The notes below the pieces were generated by a model. That model did not search any database. It saw only the letters and a list, made by a program, of their open reading frames with translations, and was not told where the DNA came from. DNA of 64,000 nucleotides from Nocardia transvalensis NBRC 15921 (GTDB lineage: Bacteria > Actinomycetota > Actinomycetes > Mycobacteriales > Mycobacteriaceae): the NCBI RefSeq assembly GCF_000308875.1, contig NZ_BAGL01000088.1, positions 1 to 64,000 on the forward strand, read 5' to 3'. Below, in pieces: positions 1 to 8,198 of this stretch (the first letter of the stretch is position 1; every line of letters starts with the position of its first letter). A program made the translations under genes and the position numbers.

Positions 1-692
1 GCTCCGGCACCGGCGACGGCACCCAGGCCCGCACCGAGCGCACCGCCCACGCCTGCGATCACGTCGGCACCTGCCTCTGCCGCAGCACCTACTCCGGCGA
101 CGACGTCGGCCCCAGCCCCTGCGACGGCACCCAAGCCGGCCGACAGGCCCGCACCCAGTGCAGAGCCCACGCCTGCGACCACGTCGGCACCGGCACCGGC
201 GGCGGTACCCAGGCCGACGTCGAGCGCACCGCCCGCACCGGCGATCAGATCCGCGCCCGCACCCGCGGCGGCGCCCAGACCGGCCGACAGGCCCGCACCC
301 AGGTCGGCGGCGGCGCCCAGTCCCACGTCGAGGCCGGATCCACCGGACAGGCCCAGTTCCAGGCCGGAGCCCGCGGTGCCTTCGAGGCCCGTGCCCAGGG
401 CCGCGCCGGCACCCAGCGCCACCTCGGTGCCCAGGTTCACTGCGGCGGTCGCGGCACCGCCCGCGTTCGCACCGGCACCGCCGCCCGCCGCCACGATGGC
501 CGCGAGCTGGGAGCCGCCGGCGACCAGGGCCGACTCGGCCACCATGGGCGCGACCGCGGCGATGTCCTCCGGCGTCACCTCCACGAGGCCCGCGGCGGCC
601 AGGGCCTGGGCGGGGTTGGCGCAGTAGCCTACGGCGGCCTCGTGGTCGCGCAGCAAGCTCAGAATGAACTCGAGAATCGCGTTGGGGCTCAT
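1..692 (-). CDS. iniB: IniB-like alanine/glycine-rich protein (partial, C-terminus off window)
   Basis: Translating from ATG 692 gives an N-terminal domain of about 60 residues (starts MSPNAILEFILSLLRDHEAA), then a very long Ala/Gly repeat region of the type LGAGLSAGLGAVAGAGADVVAGVG running off the window edge with no stop. This layout, a short helical N-terminal domain followed by glycine-rich repeats, is that of mycobacterial IniB, the first product of the isoniazid-induced iniBAC operon. An AGGAG precedes the ATG by about 10 nt; an overlapping ATG at 699 is out of frame. It diverges from an Hsp70/IniR operon, as expected from the M. tuberculosis order Rv0339c-iniB. The biochemical role is unknown; envelope-stress association is family knowledge. 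Confidence 0.75.
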   Translation of the reverse strand, partial: MSPNAILEFILSLLRDHEAAVGYCANPAQALAAAGLVEVTPEDIAAVAPMVAESALVAGGSQLAAIVAAGGGAGANAGGAATAAVNLGTEVALGAGAALGTGLEGTAGSGLELGLSGGSGLDVGLGAAADLGAGLSAGLGAAAGAGADLIAGAGGALDVGLGTAAGAGADVVAGVGSALGAGLSAGLGAVAGAGADVVAGVGAAAEAGADVIAGVGGALGAGLGAVAGAG

Positions 693-834
693 CGCACATC
701 GTCTCCTGGTTCGGCGGACCTCGGATCCGCAGCAACTGAATTGCCTTTCACGCTAGGAAGGCTCGCCGTTACGCGAAACGGGGCGAACCCCCCTCCCTCG
801 AGCCCCGCCGGCGCTGGGGGCACCAAGGTCATTA

Positions 835-847
835 GGGGAATTTCCCC
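835..847. promoter_or_regulatory. Perfect inverted repeat in the iniB/Hsp70 divergent promoter region
   Basis: GGGGAA-T-TTCCCC is a perfect 13-bp palindrome in the 278-bp gap between the iniB start (692) and the Hsp70-like start (971). It sits about 145 bp from iniB and 125 bp from the Hsp70 gene, so a bound regulator could act on either side. No consensus -10/-35 pair was confidently recognised in the gap. IniR-type regulation is plausible but inferred. Confidence 0.4.
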
Positions 848-970
848 GTACTTGCCCGAAGCGAGTAACGACCACCCCTCAGCAACCGAAAGGCCCGGTA
901 GGTCGCGACGACCACGCAACTTCCGGCAAGACCCGTATCACCTCGCGGTTCGGACGACAGGGGTTCTCGA

Positions 971-2641
971 ATGGCTCAGGGCCTGGCGCTCGGCATCACC
1001 GTCGGGTCGTCCCGGACGGTCGCCGTGACGACATCCGGTGCGTACGGCGCTTTCGACGCCCGCGTGCGGCCGAGCGCGCCGCCGGGCGTCTCGGACGGTT
1101 TCCTGTCCCGCGTGGGCGATCCCGTGGACATCCTGACCGCCGACGGAGTGCCGGTCGCCGCGGCCGATCTGGTCGCCACAGCGATCATCGCGGCGCTCGA
1201 CGGCAACACCCCGGCAGCCACCGTCGTGGCATACCCGACCTGGTGGCGGCCGCACGCCGTCGCCGCGCAGCGGGAGGCCCTGGAGCGCGCCGGACTCGAC
1301 GCGGTGACGCTCGTCCCGGAGGCCACCGCGGTGCACCGACTGGCCGCCGAGCACGACCCGTCCGAGCGGGACACGGTCGTATACGACCTGGGCAGCACGG
1401 GTCTGACGGTCTCGGTGGCCGGCCCCACCGGCGATCCGCGCGGCGAACCGGTGCGCTCCGAGGACGTCTCCGGCACCGAATTCGATCTGCTGCTCCTGCG
1501 CGACGTCCTCGCGAATACGCTGGGGGACAACGACTTCGACCCCTTCGATCCGGTGGTCGAACGAGAGCTGTCGACCCTGCGCCACCGCTGCGAGGCCGCC
1601 AAGCGAGAACTCTCGGAGAAGACCGCGACGGTCGTCGAGGTCAGCTACCCGGGCCGCCCCGCGCGCGATATCCGCCTGGTCCGCGACGATCTCGAGGAAC
1701 TGCTGCGCCCGCCGCTGACGGAGTCGATGGCACTCGTCCACGAGGCCCTGCGTCGCGCCGGTATCACCCCCGACGCGGTGGGCCGGATCCTGCTGGCGGG
1801 CGGCGGTGGCGCGATTCCCCTGCTCACCGAACTGATCTCCGCCGAATTCGGCATCCCGCCGACCGTCGCACCGACCTCGGCGGCCACGGCCGCAGCACAC
1901 GGCGCGGCCCTACTGGCGGTCGACCTGGCGGAGGAGTCGACGGAAACCGTTGCCACTCCGCTGGTCCCGGCAAAACAGCCGACCGCGGAAACAGACCCCC
2001 AGAAGCCGACCGCAGGCACGGGCCCCACAGAACGGACGGAGGACACCGCGTTGCCGTCCCTGCCGGTGGATACCGCGGACGATTCGCGTCGCGGCGCCTG
2101 GAAACGGCTCGCCCTGATCGGCGGCGTGGCCGTGGCGGTCGCCGCGCTCACCACCGGAACGCTCGCCCTGGGCACCGCCGTCCAGACATCCACGCCCCCA
2201 GCCTCTTCCAGTCCCGTTCCCGCGGCCGCCGACGGCACGACGACGGCACAATCCGGCGACACCACACGAGCCGGCGCGGCGACATCAGCAGCCGCCGGAA
2301 TTGCCCAGCGAGACGGCACCACAGCGGCGGCCGCACCGGTCGCCGCCGTGGCACCCGCTCCCGGGTCCGCACCGGAGGCGGGTGGCGCGCCCGCGGCAGC
2401 CGCTCCGGCCGCGCCGAACAACCCGGGCGCCGCACCAGCGGCCCCGAACGCCCCTGCGCCGCCGCCCGTCTCGGCACCCACCGCACCGCCGGGCGGCCCG
2501 TCACTACCCTCCGCACCGACCGCGCCCGCACAGCCGGGCGGCCTGGGGAACACCCTGGGCAACACCCTCGATCAGACGGGTGACACCCTCGGCACGGTGC
2601 TCGACGCCCCGGGCCGGATCCTCGAACGTACAGGTGGTTGA
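971..2641 (+). CDS. Membrane-anchored Hsp70-like ATPase without substrate-binding domain
   Basis: 556 residues. Residues 1-320 follow the actin/Hsp70 nucleotide-binding fold: a first phosphate loop GITVGSSRT (8-16), second phosphate loop DLGSTG (139-144) and adenosine motif LAGGGG (275-280). Instead of an Hsp70 peptide-binding domain there is an acidic/Pro linker, one transmembrane helix (about 379-401) and an Ala/Pro-rich tail that would lie outside the membrane. The product therefore looks like a cytosolic ATPase domain tethered to an exported disordered tail. It is followed 6 bp later by the IniR-like gene, so the two are probably co-transcribed, and it diverges from iniB. It takes the place of the small Rv0340 gene of M. 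tuberculosis. Function is inferred: envelope stress sensing or signalling. Confidence 0.8.
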   Translation: MAQGLALGITVGSSRTVAVTTSGAYGAFDARVRPSAPPGVSDGFLSRVGDPVDILTADGVPVAAADLVATAIIAALDGNTPAATVVAYPTWWRPHAVAAQREALERAGLDAVTLVPEATAVHRLAAEHDPSERDTVVYDLGSTGLTVSVAGPTGDPRGEPVRSEDVSGTEFDLLLLRDVLANTLGDNDFDPFDPVVERELSTLRHRCEAAKRELSEKTATVVEVSYPGRPARDIRLVRDDLEELLRPPLTESMALVHEALRRAGITPDAVGRILLAGGGGAIPLLTELISAEFGIPPTVAPTSAATAAAHGAALLAVDLAEESTETVATPLVPAKQPTAETDPQKPTAGTGPTERTEDTALPSLPVDTADDSRRGAWKRLALIGGVAVAVAALTTGTLALGTAVQTSTPPASSSPVPAAADGTTTAQSGDTTRAGAATSAAAGIAQRDGTTAAAAPVAAVAPAPGSAPEAGGAPAAAAPAAPNNPGAAPAAPNAPAPPPVSAPTAPPGGPSLPSAPTAPAQPGGLGNTLGNTLDQTGDTLGTVLDAPGRILERTGG

Positions 2642-2647
2642 GGTTCG

Positions 2648-5281
2648 GTGACAGGTACAGCCGCGATAGCCCACGAGTCCCTGCCCGGTGTCCGAGAGAT
2701 GTTCCGCGAGCTGGACTCCGCGCGGGCGGACCCTCTCGTCTACCTGATCCGGGGCCGCTCCGGCACCGGCAAGTCGACCCTGCTGGCGGCGGTGCGAAAC
2801 CGCCTGCGCGCCCGCGGAATCGCCGTCTGCGACACCGTCGCCGAGGCCGCCGGCTACCCCCGGCCGCGCCCGACCCTGGTCGTCGACGACGCACACACCG
2901 TCGATCCCGGCGAACTGGTGAAGCTGTGCGCGGCCGTCGAATCCGAGACCTGCACGATGGTGATCGCGACCCGCCCGCGCCCGCACGATCCCGCCCTGCG
3001 CGCCTTCACCGACGCCGTGGCGCGCCGCGGCCGGGTCATCGATCTGCGCACCCTCGGCGTGGCCGACATCGCCCCGTTCGCACGGGAATTGGGGATGACG
3101 GTGCCGCGCTCGGTGGCCCAGCACATTCACGCCTGCACCGCGGGCATCCACGGCGGCGTGGTCGCGGCCCTCGCGGCGGCGTGCACGACGCGGCTGGACG
3201 CGAGCCTCGCGGCCGTCGACACGGCCGTAACCGCCTGGGCGCGAACGCTACTCGACCACGCCGATCCACACCTGCTGGACGCGTTCGTCATCGCGGCCAC
3301 CGGCACCGGCCTGGACCCCGCCGAACTCGCCGAGGTCCTGGACACGCCCGCGGCCGACGCGCTCGACCTCATCGACCGCGCCCGCGCGAGCGCGCTGGTG
3401 ACCGACGCGGATCTGCTGCTCGCACTGGCCGTCGGCCCCTTGCGCACGCTCGTGGGCGACCGGCGCTTCCTGACCGTGCAGCGCCGTCTCCTGCAAGCTC
3501 GGCTCGAGGCCGGCCTGCTGCGCGACAACACCGCGCTGCTGCTGGCGGAATCCGGCGTCCGGGACGCGAGGCTGGCCACCTACCTCAGCGCCGCGGCGGA
3601 ATCCGCCGGCGCCGAGGCGGTCCGCTACTACCGGGCCGCCGCCGCCAGCGGCGCCGGGACGGGCTGGAAACCGGGGATCCCGACCACGATTCGCTGGGCC
3701 GAGGCCGCCGCCCGCACCGGCAATCCCGACCTCGCCCTCCGACTGGCCGAACCGCTGCTGAACCACGCCGACGTCCCGGCCGCCGAACTCGCCGCGGCCG
3801 TGCGGGTCTGCGCCGGAGTGTGGACGCGGCGCGGCCTGGCCGCCCGTGCGGCGCAACTGTATTCGTGGCTCGGACCGCTGCGGGTCGGCGGCGACTGGTC
3901 GGTCGGCGCCACCGTGCTCTATCTGGCGGGCGAGATCGAGACGGCCGAGGCCATGTCCGCGTCGTCCGCGCAGTGGCCACCCACCCGCACGACCGCACCC
4001 GCGAGCCTGATCGCGACCGCGCTCGCCCGCTCGCTCGGTGCGGCGGTGTCGGCGGATGGTCTCGCTGCGGCCCCGGTTCCCGACGATCCGGACATCGCGT
4101 CGGAAACCGGTGCGCACGACCGCAACTCGGCGCTCGCGGCCGCCTCGGACCTCATCCAGGCGGCACGCGCCGAACTCGCCTCCGCCGAGGCCGCCGACCG
4201 GTTCCCGCCCTGCACCGCGGTCTCCATCGCGACCCTGCTGTGCCTGAGCATGGGCGAACCGCGCCGCGCCGCCGACGCCCTGCGCGGGGCCATCGAATCG
4301 GCGACGTCCCCGACGGCGGACGATCCGCACCTGCTCGTGCTCTCGGCCTGGACCTCCCTGCTCGGCGGCGACGAGCAGGCGGCCGCACACCTGGTCGCGT
4401 CGCTCGCCGTCGACACGCTCCCGGCCCGTGACCGCCTGCTCGCCCACGGCGTCCTGGTCGGCCTCGCCCGCCGCGGCGGCGACTCCGCGGCGCTGGCGCT
4501 GGCCTGGCAGGCCGCGCATCCGCTGTTCGACGATATCGGCGCCGACCTGCTCGCCCTGCTGCCGATCGGGGAACTGTGGCTGGCCGGAATCCGGCTGCGC
4601 GACGAGAGCCGCGTGACCGCCCTGGTCGACGCCGCCGGAAAACTGTTGCACCGCTTGGGCAATCCCCCCGCGTGGTCGAACGCTTTCCACTGGTACGCGA
4701 TCCAGGCGGCCATCGCCCGCGAGCGGCCCGACGAATTGCTCCCTCCCGCACAGCGATTGAAGGCGGCCGCGCAGGCGGGCGATCCGCATGCCGCGGCGCT
4801 GGCCGACGCCGGCCGCACCTGGGTGCTGGCGCTGCGCGGCTCGGTCGCCGTCGACGACGTGACGGCTGCGGCGCGCCGGCTGGCCGCCATCGGCATGGTC
4901 TGGGACGCCGCCCGGCTGGCCAGCGAGGCCGCGCTCGCCGCCGACGACTCGGCCGCCGCGACCACATTGCTGAAGCTGGCCCGCACGATTCGCACCGAGG
5001 CCCGCCCGCCGCGACTGCCCGTGCGCGCGCCCGAACCCGCGGCCGACCCGCGGCCCGAACCGCCGCCGGGCAGCGACACCCTGCTCAGCGAGCGCGAACG
5101 CGAGGTCGCCGAGCTGGTCCTGCTGGGCCTCACCTACCGGGAAATCGGCGCTCGGCTGTACATCTCGGCGAAGACGGTGGAGCATCATGTCGCGCGGATC
5201 CGGCGTCGGATCGGAGCCGGGTCGCGCTCGGAGTTATTGTCGATGCTCCGCGCCATGGGCCACGGCTCACTGCTCGTGTGA
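2648..5281 (+). CDS. iniR: IniR-like STAND ATPase regulator with LuxR-type DNA-binding domain
   Basis: 877 residues from GTG 2648, 6 bp after the Hsp70-like gene. Walker A GRSGTGKS (36-43) and Walker B LVVDDAH (77-83) define an N-terminal signalling ATPase. The middle is a long Ala-rich helical (TPR-like) sensor region. The last 66 residues, from about 812, form a LuxR/GerE helix-turn-helix (LSEREREVAELVLLGLTYRE and the downstream KTVEHHVARIRRRI). The architecture and the position beside iniB match IniR (Rv0339c), the signal-transduction ATPase controlling iniBAC in response to envelope stress in mycobacteria. I infer that it regulates the divergent iniB and perhaps its own operon; the DNA site is unproven. 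Confidence 0.82.
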   Translation: MTGTAAIAHESLPGVREMFRELDSARADPLVYLIRGRSGTGKSTLLAAVRNRLRARGIAVCDTVAEAAGYPRPRPTLVVDDAHTVDPGELVKLCAAVESETCTMVIATRPRPHDPALRAFTDAVARRGRVIDLRTLGVADIAPFARELGMTVPRSVAQHIHACTAGIHGGVVAALAAACTTRLDASLAAVDTAVTAWARTLLDHADPHLLDAFVIAATGTGLDPAELAEVLDTPAADALDLIDRARASALVTDADLLLALAVGPLRTLVGDRRFLTVQRRLLQARLEAGLLRDNTALLLAESGVRDARLATYLSAAAESAGAEAVRYYRAAAASGAGTGWKPGIPTTIRWAEAAARTGNPDLALRLAEPLLNHADVPAAELAAAVRVCAGVWTRRGLAARAAQLYSWLGPLRVGGDWSVGATVLYLAGEIETAEAMSASSAQWPPTRTTAPASLIATALARSLGAAVSADGLAAAPVPDDPDIASETGAHDRNSALAAASDLIQAARAELASAEAADRFPPCTAVSIATLLCLSMGEPRRAADALRGAIESATSPTADDPHLLVLSAWTSLLGGDEQAAAHLVASLAVDTLPARDRLLAHGVLVGLARRGGDSAALALAWQAAHPLFDDIGADLLALLPIGELWLAGIRLRDESRVTALVDAAGKLLHRLGNPPAWSNAFHWYAIQAAIARERPDELLPPAQRLKAAAQAGDPHAAALADAGRTWVLALRGSVAVDDVTAAARRLAAIGMVWDAARLASEAALAADDSAAATTLLKLARTIRTEARPPRLPVRAPEPAADPRPEPPPGSDTLLSEREREVAELVLLGLTYREIGARLYISAKTVEHHVARIRRRIGAGSRSELLSMLRAMGHGSLLV

Positions 5282-5328
5282 CTTCGGTGCGGAGCCGACC
5301 CGGACGCACCGAAGCGAGGTAGAGACAG

Positions 5329-6507
5329 ATGGCCACAGGGGTGGGCCTGCGCATCGCCGAGGACGAATGCGTCGCGGCAATCGTCGCGGGAGCCGGCGAG
5401 ACAGCGGAAGACACGCCCGAACCCCACTACATCGTCCGCGAGTCGGTCCTGCACATGTCCGACGACGGCGATGCCTCACTGGGGGGCGATCCACCGACCG
5501 GCCACTCCCATTCGATCCGCGGTTTCTTCGCGGCGGTCGGGAATCCGGCCGGTATCTCCGTCGACGCCGGTGAGGCGTACCGCGCCGAGGATCTGGTCGC
5601 GACGGCACTGTTCTGCCTGATCAACCTGGCCGCCGACCATCTCAGCGGCCCCGCCGAGTTCTACGCCACCCATCCCGCGGACTGGCCCGCCCAGCAGGTG
5701 AGCGCCCTGCGCGACGCCCTCGACTACCTGGGCCTGCGGTCGGTCGCACTGGTGAGCGAGGGCGATCTGCCCGCCCCGGAGCACAAGCCCACCGGCGCGA
5801 TCGACGGCCGCAGCTATGCCCGCGACGCCGCGCGCGCCGCCCTCGCCGCCGTCCTCGCCACCCCGGCGGGCACCACCCCGCCCGATCCGACCCACGCCGA
5901 GAACGCGCTCATCGTCACCGACGTGCTGCCGGCGTTGCAGGACGACGACGCGACCAGGCAGGCGTACTCGGCGGCGATGCCCGCGGCGTATTCCGCGGCC
6001 ATCCCCGCGGCCGCCGAACCTCCCCCGGCCGAACCACCGGCGACCGCCGAGGCCGAGAAACCCGCCCCACCGCCACCGCCGGCCGAACCACGCCGCCTGC
6101 GCCGCACGCCGCTGCTGATCGCCGCGGCCGGAGTGCTCGGCCTGATCTTCGGCGGCGTCGTCGTGGCGCTGCTGCTACGCGACGACACCTCGACTCCCGT
6201 TCCGCCACTACCGAATGCGCGGTCCGAACCCGCGCCGACGTCCGCCGCCCCGCCGCCGCCCCCGGTCTTCGTGGCCCCCGCGCCGACGGTGGCGGTGACG
6301 CCCGAACCGGAGCCCGAGACCACCGAGCCGCCTCCGCCGCCGCCCCCGACATCCGAAGCGCCTCCGCCGCCGCCCCCGACGACGACCACCACACCGCACC
6401 GGACGACCAGGCCCACGCCGACGCCGCACCGAACGACGACGCCGCCGCTGTTCCCGTCGCTGCCCTTCCCGACCTGGATACCGACGCAGCCGGGACCGTA
6501 TTACTGA
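5329..6507 (+). CDS. Half-Hsp70-like membrane protein with proline-rich exported tail
   Basis: 392 residues from ATG 5329, with a good GAGG ribosome site. Residues about 85-150 align by eye with lobe I of the Hsp70-like protein two genes upstream (here AEDLVATALFC, there AADLVATAIIA), but the DLG and GGG phosphate/adenosine motifs are missing, so the domain is truncated and probably cannot hydrolyse ATP. One transmembrane helix (about 261-283) is followed by a Pro/Thr-rich tail of repeated EPPPPPPPTSEAP-type segments. It lies 47 bp behind the IniR-like gene on the same strand and is probably the last gene of that operon. A regulatory or decoy partner of the full Hsp70-like protein is one reading; function unknown. 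Confidence 0.65.
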   Translation: MATGVGLRIAEDECVAAIVAGAGETAEDTPEPHYIVRESVLHMSDDGDASLGGDPPTGHSHSIRGFFAAVGNPAGISVDAGEAYRAEDLVATALFCLINLAADHLSGPAEFYATHPADWPAQQVSALRDALDYLGLRSVALVSEGDLPAPEHKPTGAIDGRSYARDAARAALAAVLATPAGTTPPDPTHAENALIVTDVLPALQDDDATRQAYSAAMPAAYSAAIPAAAEPPPAEPPATAEAEKPAPPPPPAEPRRLRRTPLLIAAAGVLGLIFGGVVVALLLRDDTSTPVPPLPNARSEPAPTSAAPPPPPVFVAPAPTVAVTPEPEPETTEPPPPPPPTSEAPPPPPPTTTTTPHRTTRPTPTPHRTTTPPLFPSLPFPTWIPTQPGPYY

Positions 6508-6562
6508 ACTCCGTGATCGTTTCGTAGCGAAGTCTGCGCATTTGTGCCCTAAAGTGAAGCGC

Positions 6563-6601
6563 TGACCCGGGTCAACGGCTCCAGACCGGACGCTCGGTCT
6601 G
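6563..6601. promoter_or_regulatory. Palindrome and hairpin upstream of the first S1 protease
   Basis: TGACCCGGGTCA (6563-6574) is a perfect 12-bp palindrome. CAGACCG and CGGTCTG (6582-6588 and 6595-6601) form a 7-bp stem with a 6-nt loop. Both sit in the 178-bp gap after the half-Hsp70 gene, 85-125 bp before the protease start. They could be an operator and a weak terminator; there is no strong T-tract after the stem. Confidence 0.35.
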
Positions 6602-6685
6602 TTGTAGGACGGGGATCGTTGCCGCACAACGGCTTAACTCCTCGCGGATTCACCTGGCACGCACCGTGCCTGACGAAGGGACTTC

Positions 6686-8053
6686 ATGCGCAAGTTGCCG
6701 GCGCGTCGCGCCTCGGTCAAAGCTGCCGCCGCCGCGTTCGCCTCGACTGTTCTCGTAGGTCCCTGGTTCGGTACGTCTCCCGCGTTAGCAGAACCCGCGC
6801 CGGAACAGGCGCAGCTCTCCGCCGATCAGCTCCCGCCGGAAATGGCGCAGGCTATCGGCCGCGACCTGAAGATGACCCCGGCCGAATACCTCGACCGCGC
6901 CGCCCGGGCCCAGCAGTTGCGCGACTACGCCCGCGGCTTCCGCTCCGAACGTCCCGACGAATTCGCCGGCGCGTGGCTGGGACCGGACGGCAAGCCGGTC
7001 ATGGCGGTCACCTCGGTCGACGCCGCGCACGCCGCCGCCTCGGCGGGCTACCAGACCCGGATGTCGCCGATCTCCGCGGACAATCTGGAAACCTCGCTCG
7101 ACCAGCTCGTCGGCTGGGTCGGCGGCCTGCCGCGCGAACTCTCCACGGCCATCAACTCCGTGGCCATCGACTTCCTCAACAGCCAGCTGGTGCTGACGGT
7201 CGCCAACACCCCGGCCGGGCACATGCTGAACCTGCCGACCCTGATCGCCAATATCAAGGTCGTGCTCTCGCCCGACGGCGGCGGCCCGGTGGAGCGGCGG
7301 CCGATGGGCGGCGACACCTACATCAGCGCGCCGACCTCGCTCGACGACGCGGCGCTGAAGACCGTCGACGTCTGCTCGTTCGGCTTCAACAGCGTCGACG
7401 CCGCCGGTAACGCGCTGAATATCAGTGCCGGACACTGCGATCCGAATCTCGACAAGGGCGACGGCGCGGCCGACGTCTATCTGCCCGACGTCCGCAACCT
7501 CAAGGCAAGCCCCAAACTGGGCTCGTTCGTGCGGGCCCACGTCGGCGGCAGCAGCGGCCTGGACTACTCGGTGATCCAGCTGAGCGAGCGCGCGGTGCGG
7601 GCGGGTATGGACCAGCCGTCGGTGCGCGGCGCCAACGGCACCACCATCAGCGTGACGGGCACGGCCGACCCGGTCATCGGCGCGCCGATCTGCAAGTCCG
7701 GCCAATCCTCCACATTCACCTGCGGTTTCATCGTGGCCGACCGTGTCGAGACGCAGCTGTTCACCGCGGAGGGAACCTCGAAGACCGTGCGCGGATTCGC
7801 CAGTTCGGCCTGCACCCTCGGCGGTGACAGCGGCGGCGCGATCGTGTCGGGCACGCTGGCGCTGGGCATCACCAGCGGGTCGAACGCGGCCGACGCGCCG
7901 GACTGCAACGAGGCCAATATCGGCCTGGCGCAATATGGTGGCACCGCTTCGCTCGGCATTCCGATCCGCGCGATTCTCAGCGATATCGACGCCGCGTCCG
8001 GTGGCGGACTGGGCTCCGGAATCTCGGTGCGCACCCGCCAGAACGCCGGGTAG
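6686..8053 (+). CDS. Secreted S1 (chymotrypsin-fold) serine protease, first of a pair
   Basis: 455 residues. A signal peptide (about 1-35, ending SPALA-EP) is followed by a pro-region of about 170 residues typical of alpha-lytic-protease-like enzymes. The catalytic triad is visible as His250 in NISAGHCDPN, Asp293 in GLDYSVIQL and Ser382 in GGDSGGAI. Paired cysteines (230/251, 336/346, 376 with another in the C-terminal part) suggest disulfides, consistent with export. The start ATG follows GAAGGGACTTC. The neighbour 146 bp downstream is a paralogue with the same organisation. Substrate unknown; role in nutrition or envelope processing is inferred. Confidence 0.88.
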   Translation: MRKLPARRASVKAAAAAFASTVLVGPWFGTSPALAEPAPEQAQLSADQLPPEMAQAIGRDLKMTPAEYLDRAARAQQLRDYARGFRSERPDEFAGAWLGPDGKPVMAVTSVDAAHAAASAGYQTRMSPISADNLETSLDQLVGWVGGLPRELSTAINSVAIDFLNSQLVLTVANTPAGHMLNLPTLIANIKVVLSPDGGGPVERRPMGGDTYISAPTSLDDAALKTVDVCSFGFNSVDAAGNALNISAGHCDPNLDKGDGAADVYLPDVRNLKASPKLGSFVRAHVGGSSGLDYSVIQLSERAVRAGMDQPSVRGANGTTISVTGTADPVIGAPICKSGQSSTFTCGFIVADRVETQLFTAEGTSKTVRGFASSACTLGGDSGGAIVSGTLALGITSGSNAADAPDCNEANIGLAQYGGTASLGIPIRAILSDIDAASGGGLGSGISVRTRQNAG

Positions 8054-8198
8054 GAGCCGGTTCACGGCCGGGTGAAAGCCGAACCACGGATGAATTTTTC
8101 GCGAAACGCCGGGGCGGCGTGGCGGTGTGCCGAGATGTCGTCTCGATCAAATTCGAGGATGAGTAGGCATAACCGCCCAGAACCCATATAGTCGGCTC

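Noticed and set aside
1..690. Dense near-repeats that could suggest a CRISPR array or satellite
   Set aside because: They are codon-level repeats of Ala/Gly in the iniB reading frame on the minus strand; spacers are not unique and repeat length varies.
3248..5188. A 646-residue minus-strand frame inside the IniR-like gene
   Set aside because: Shadow frame with Arg/Gly/Ala bias; the plus strand has Walker motifs and an HTH.
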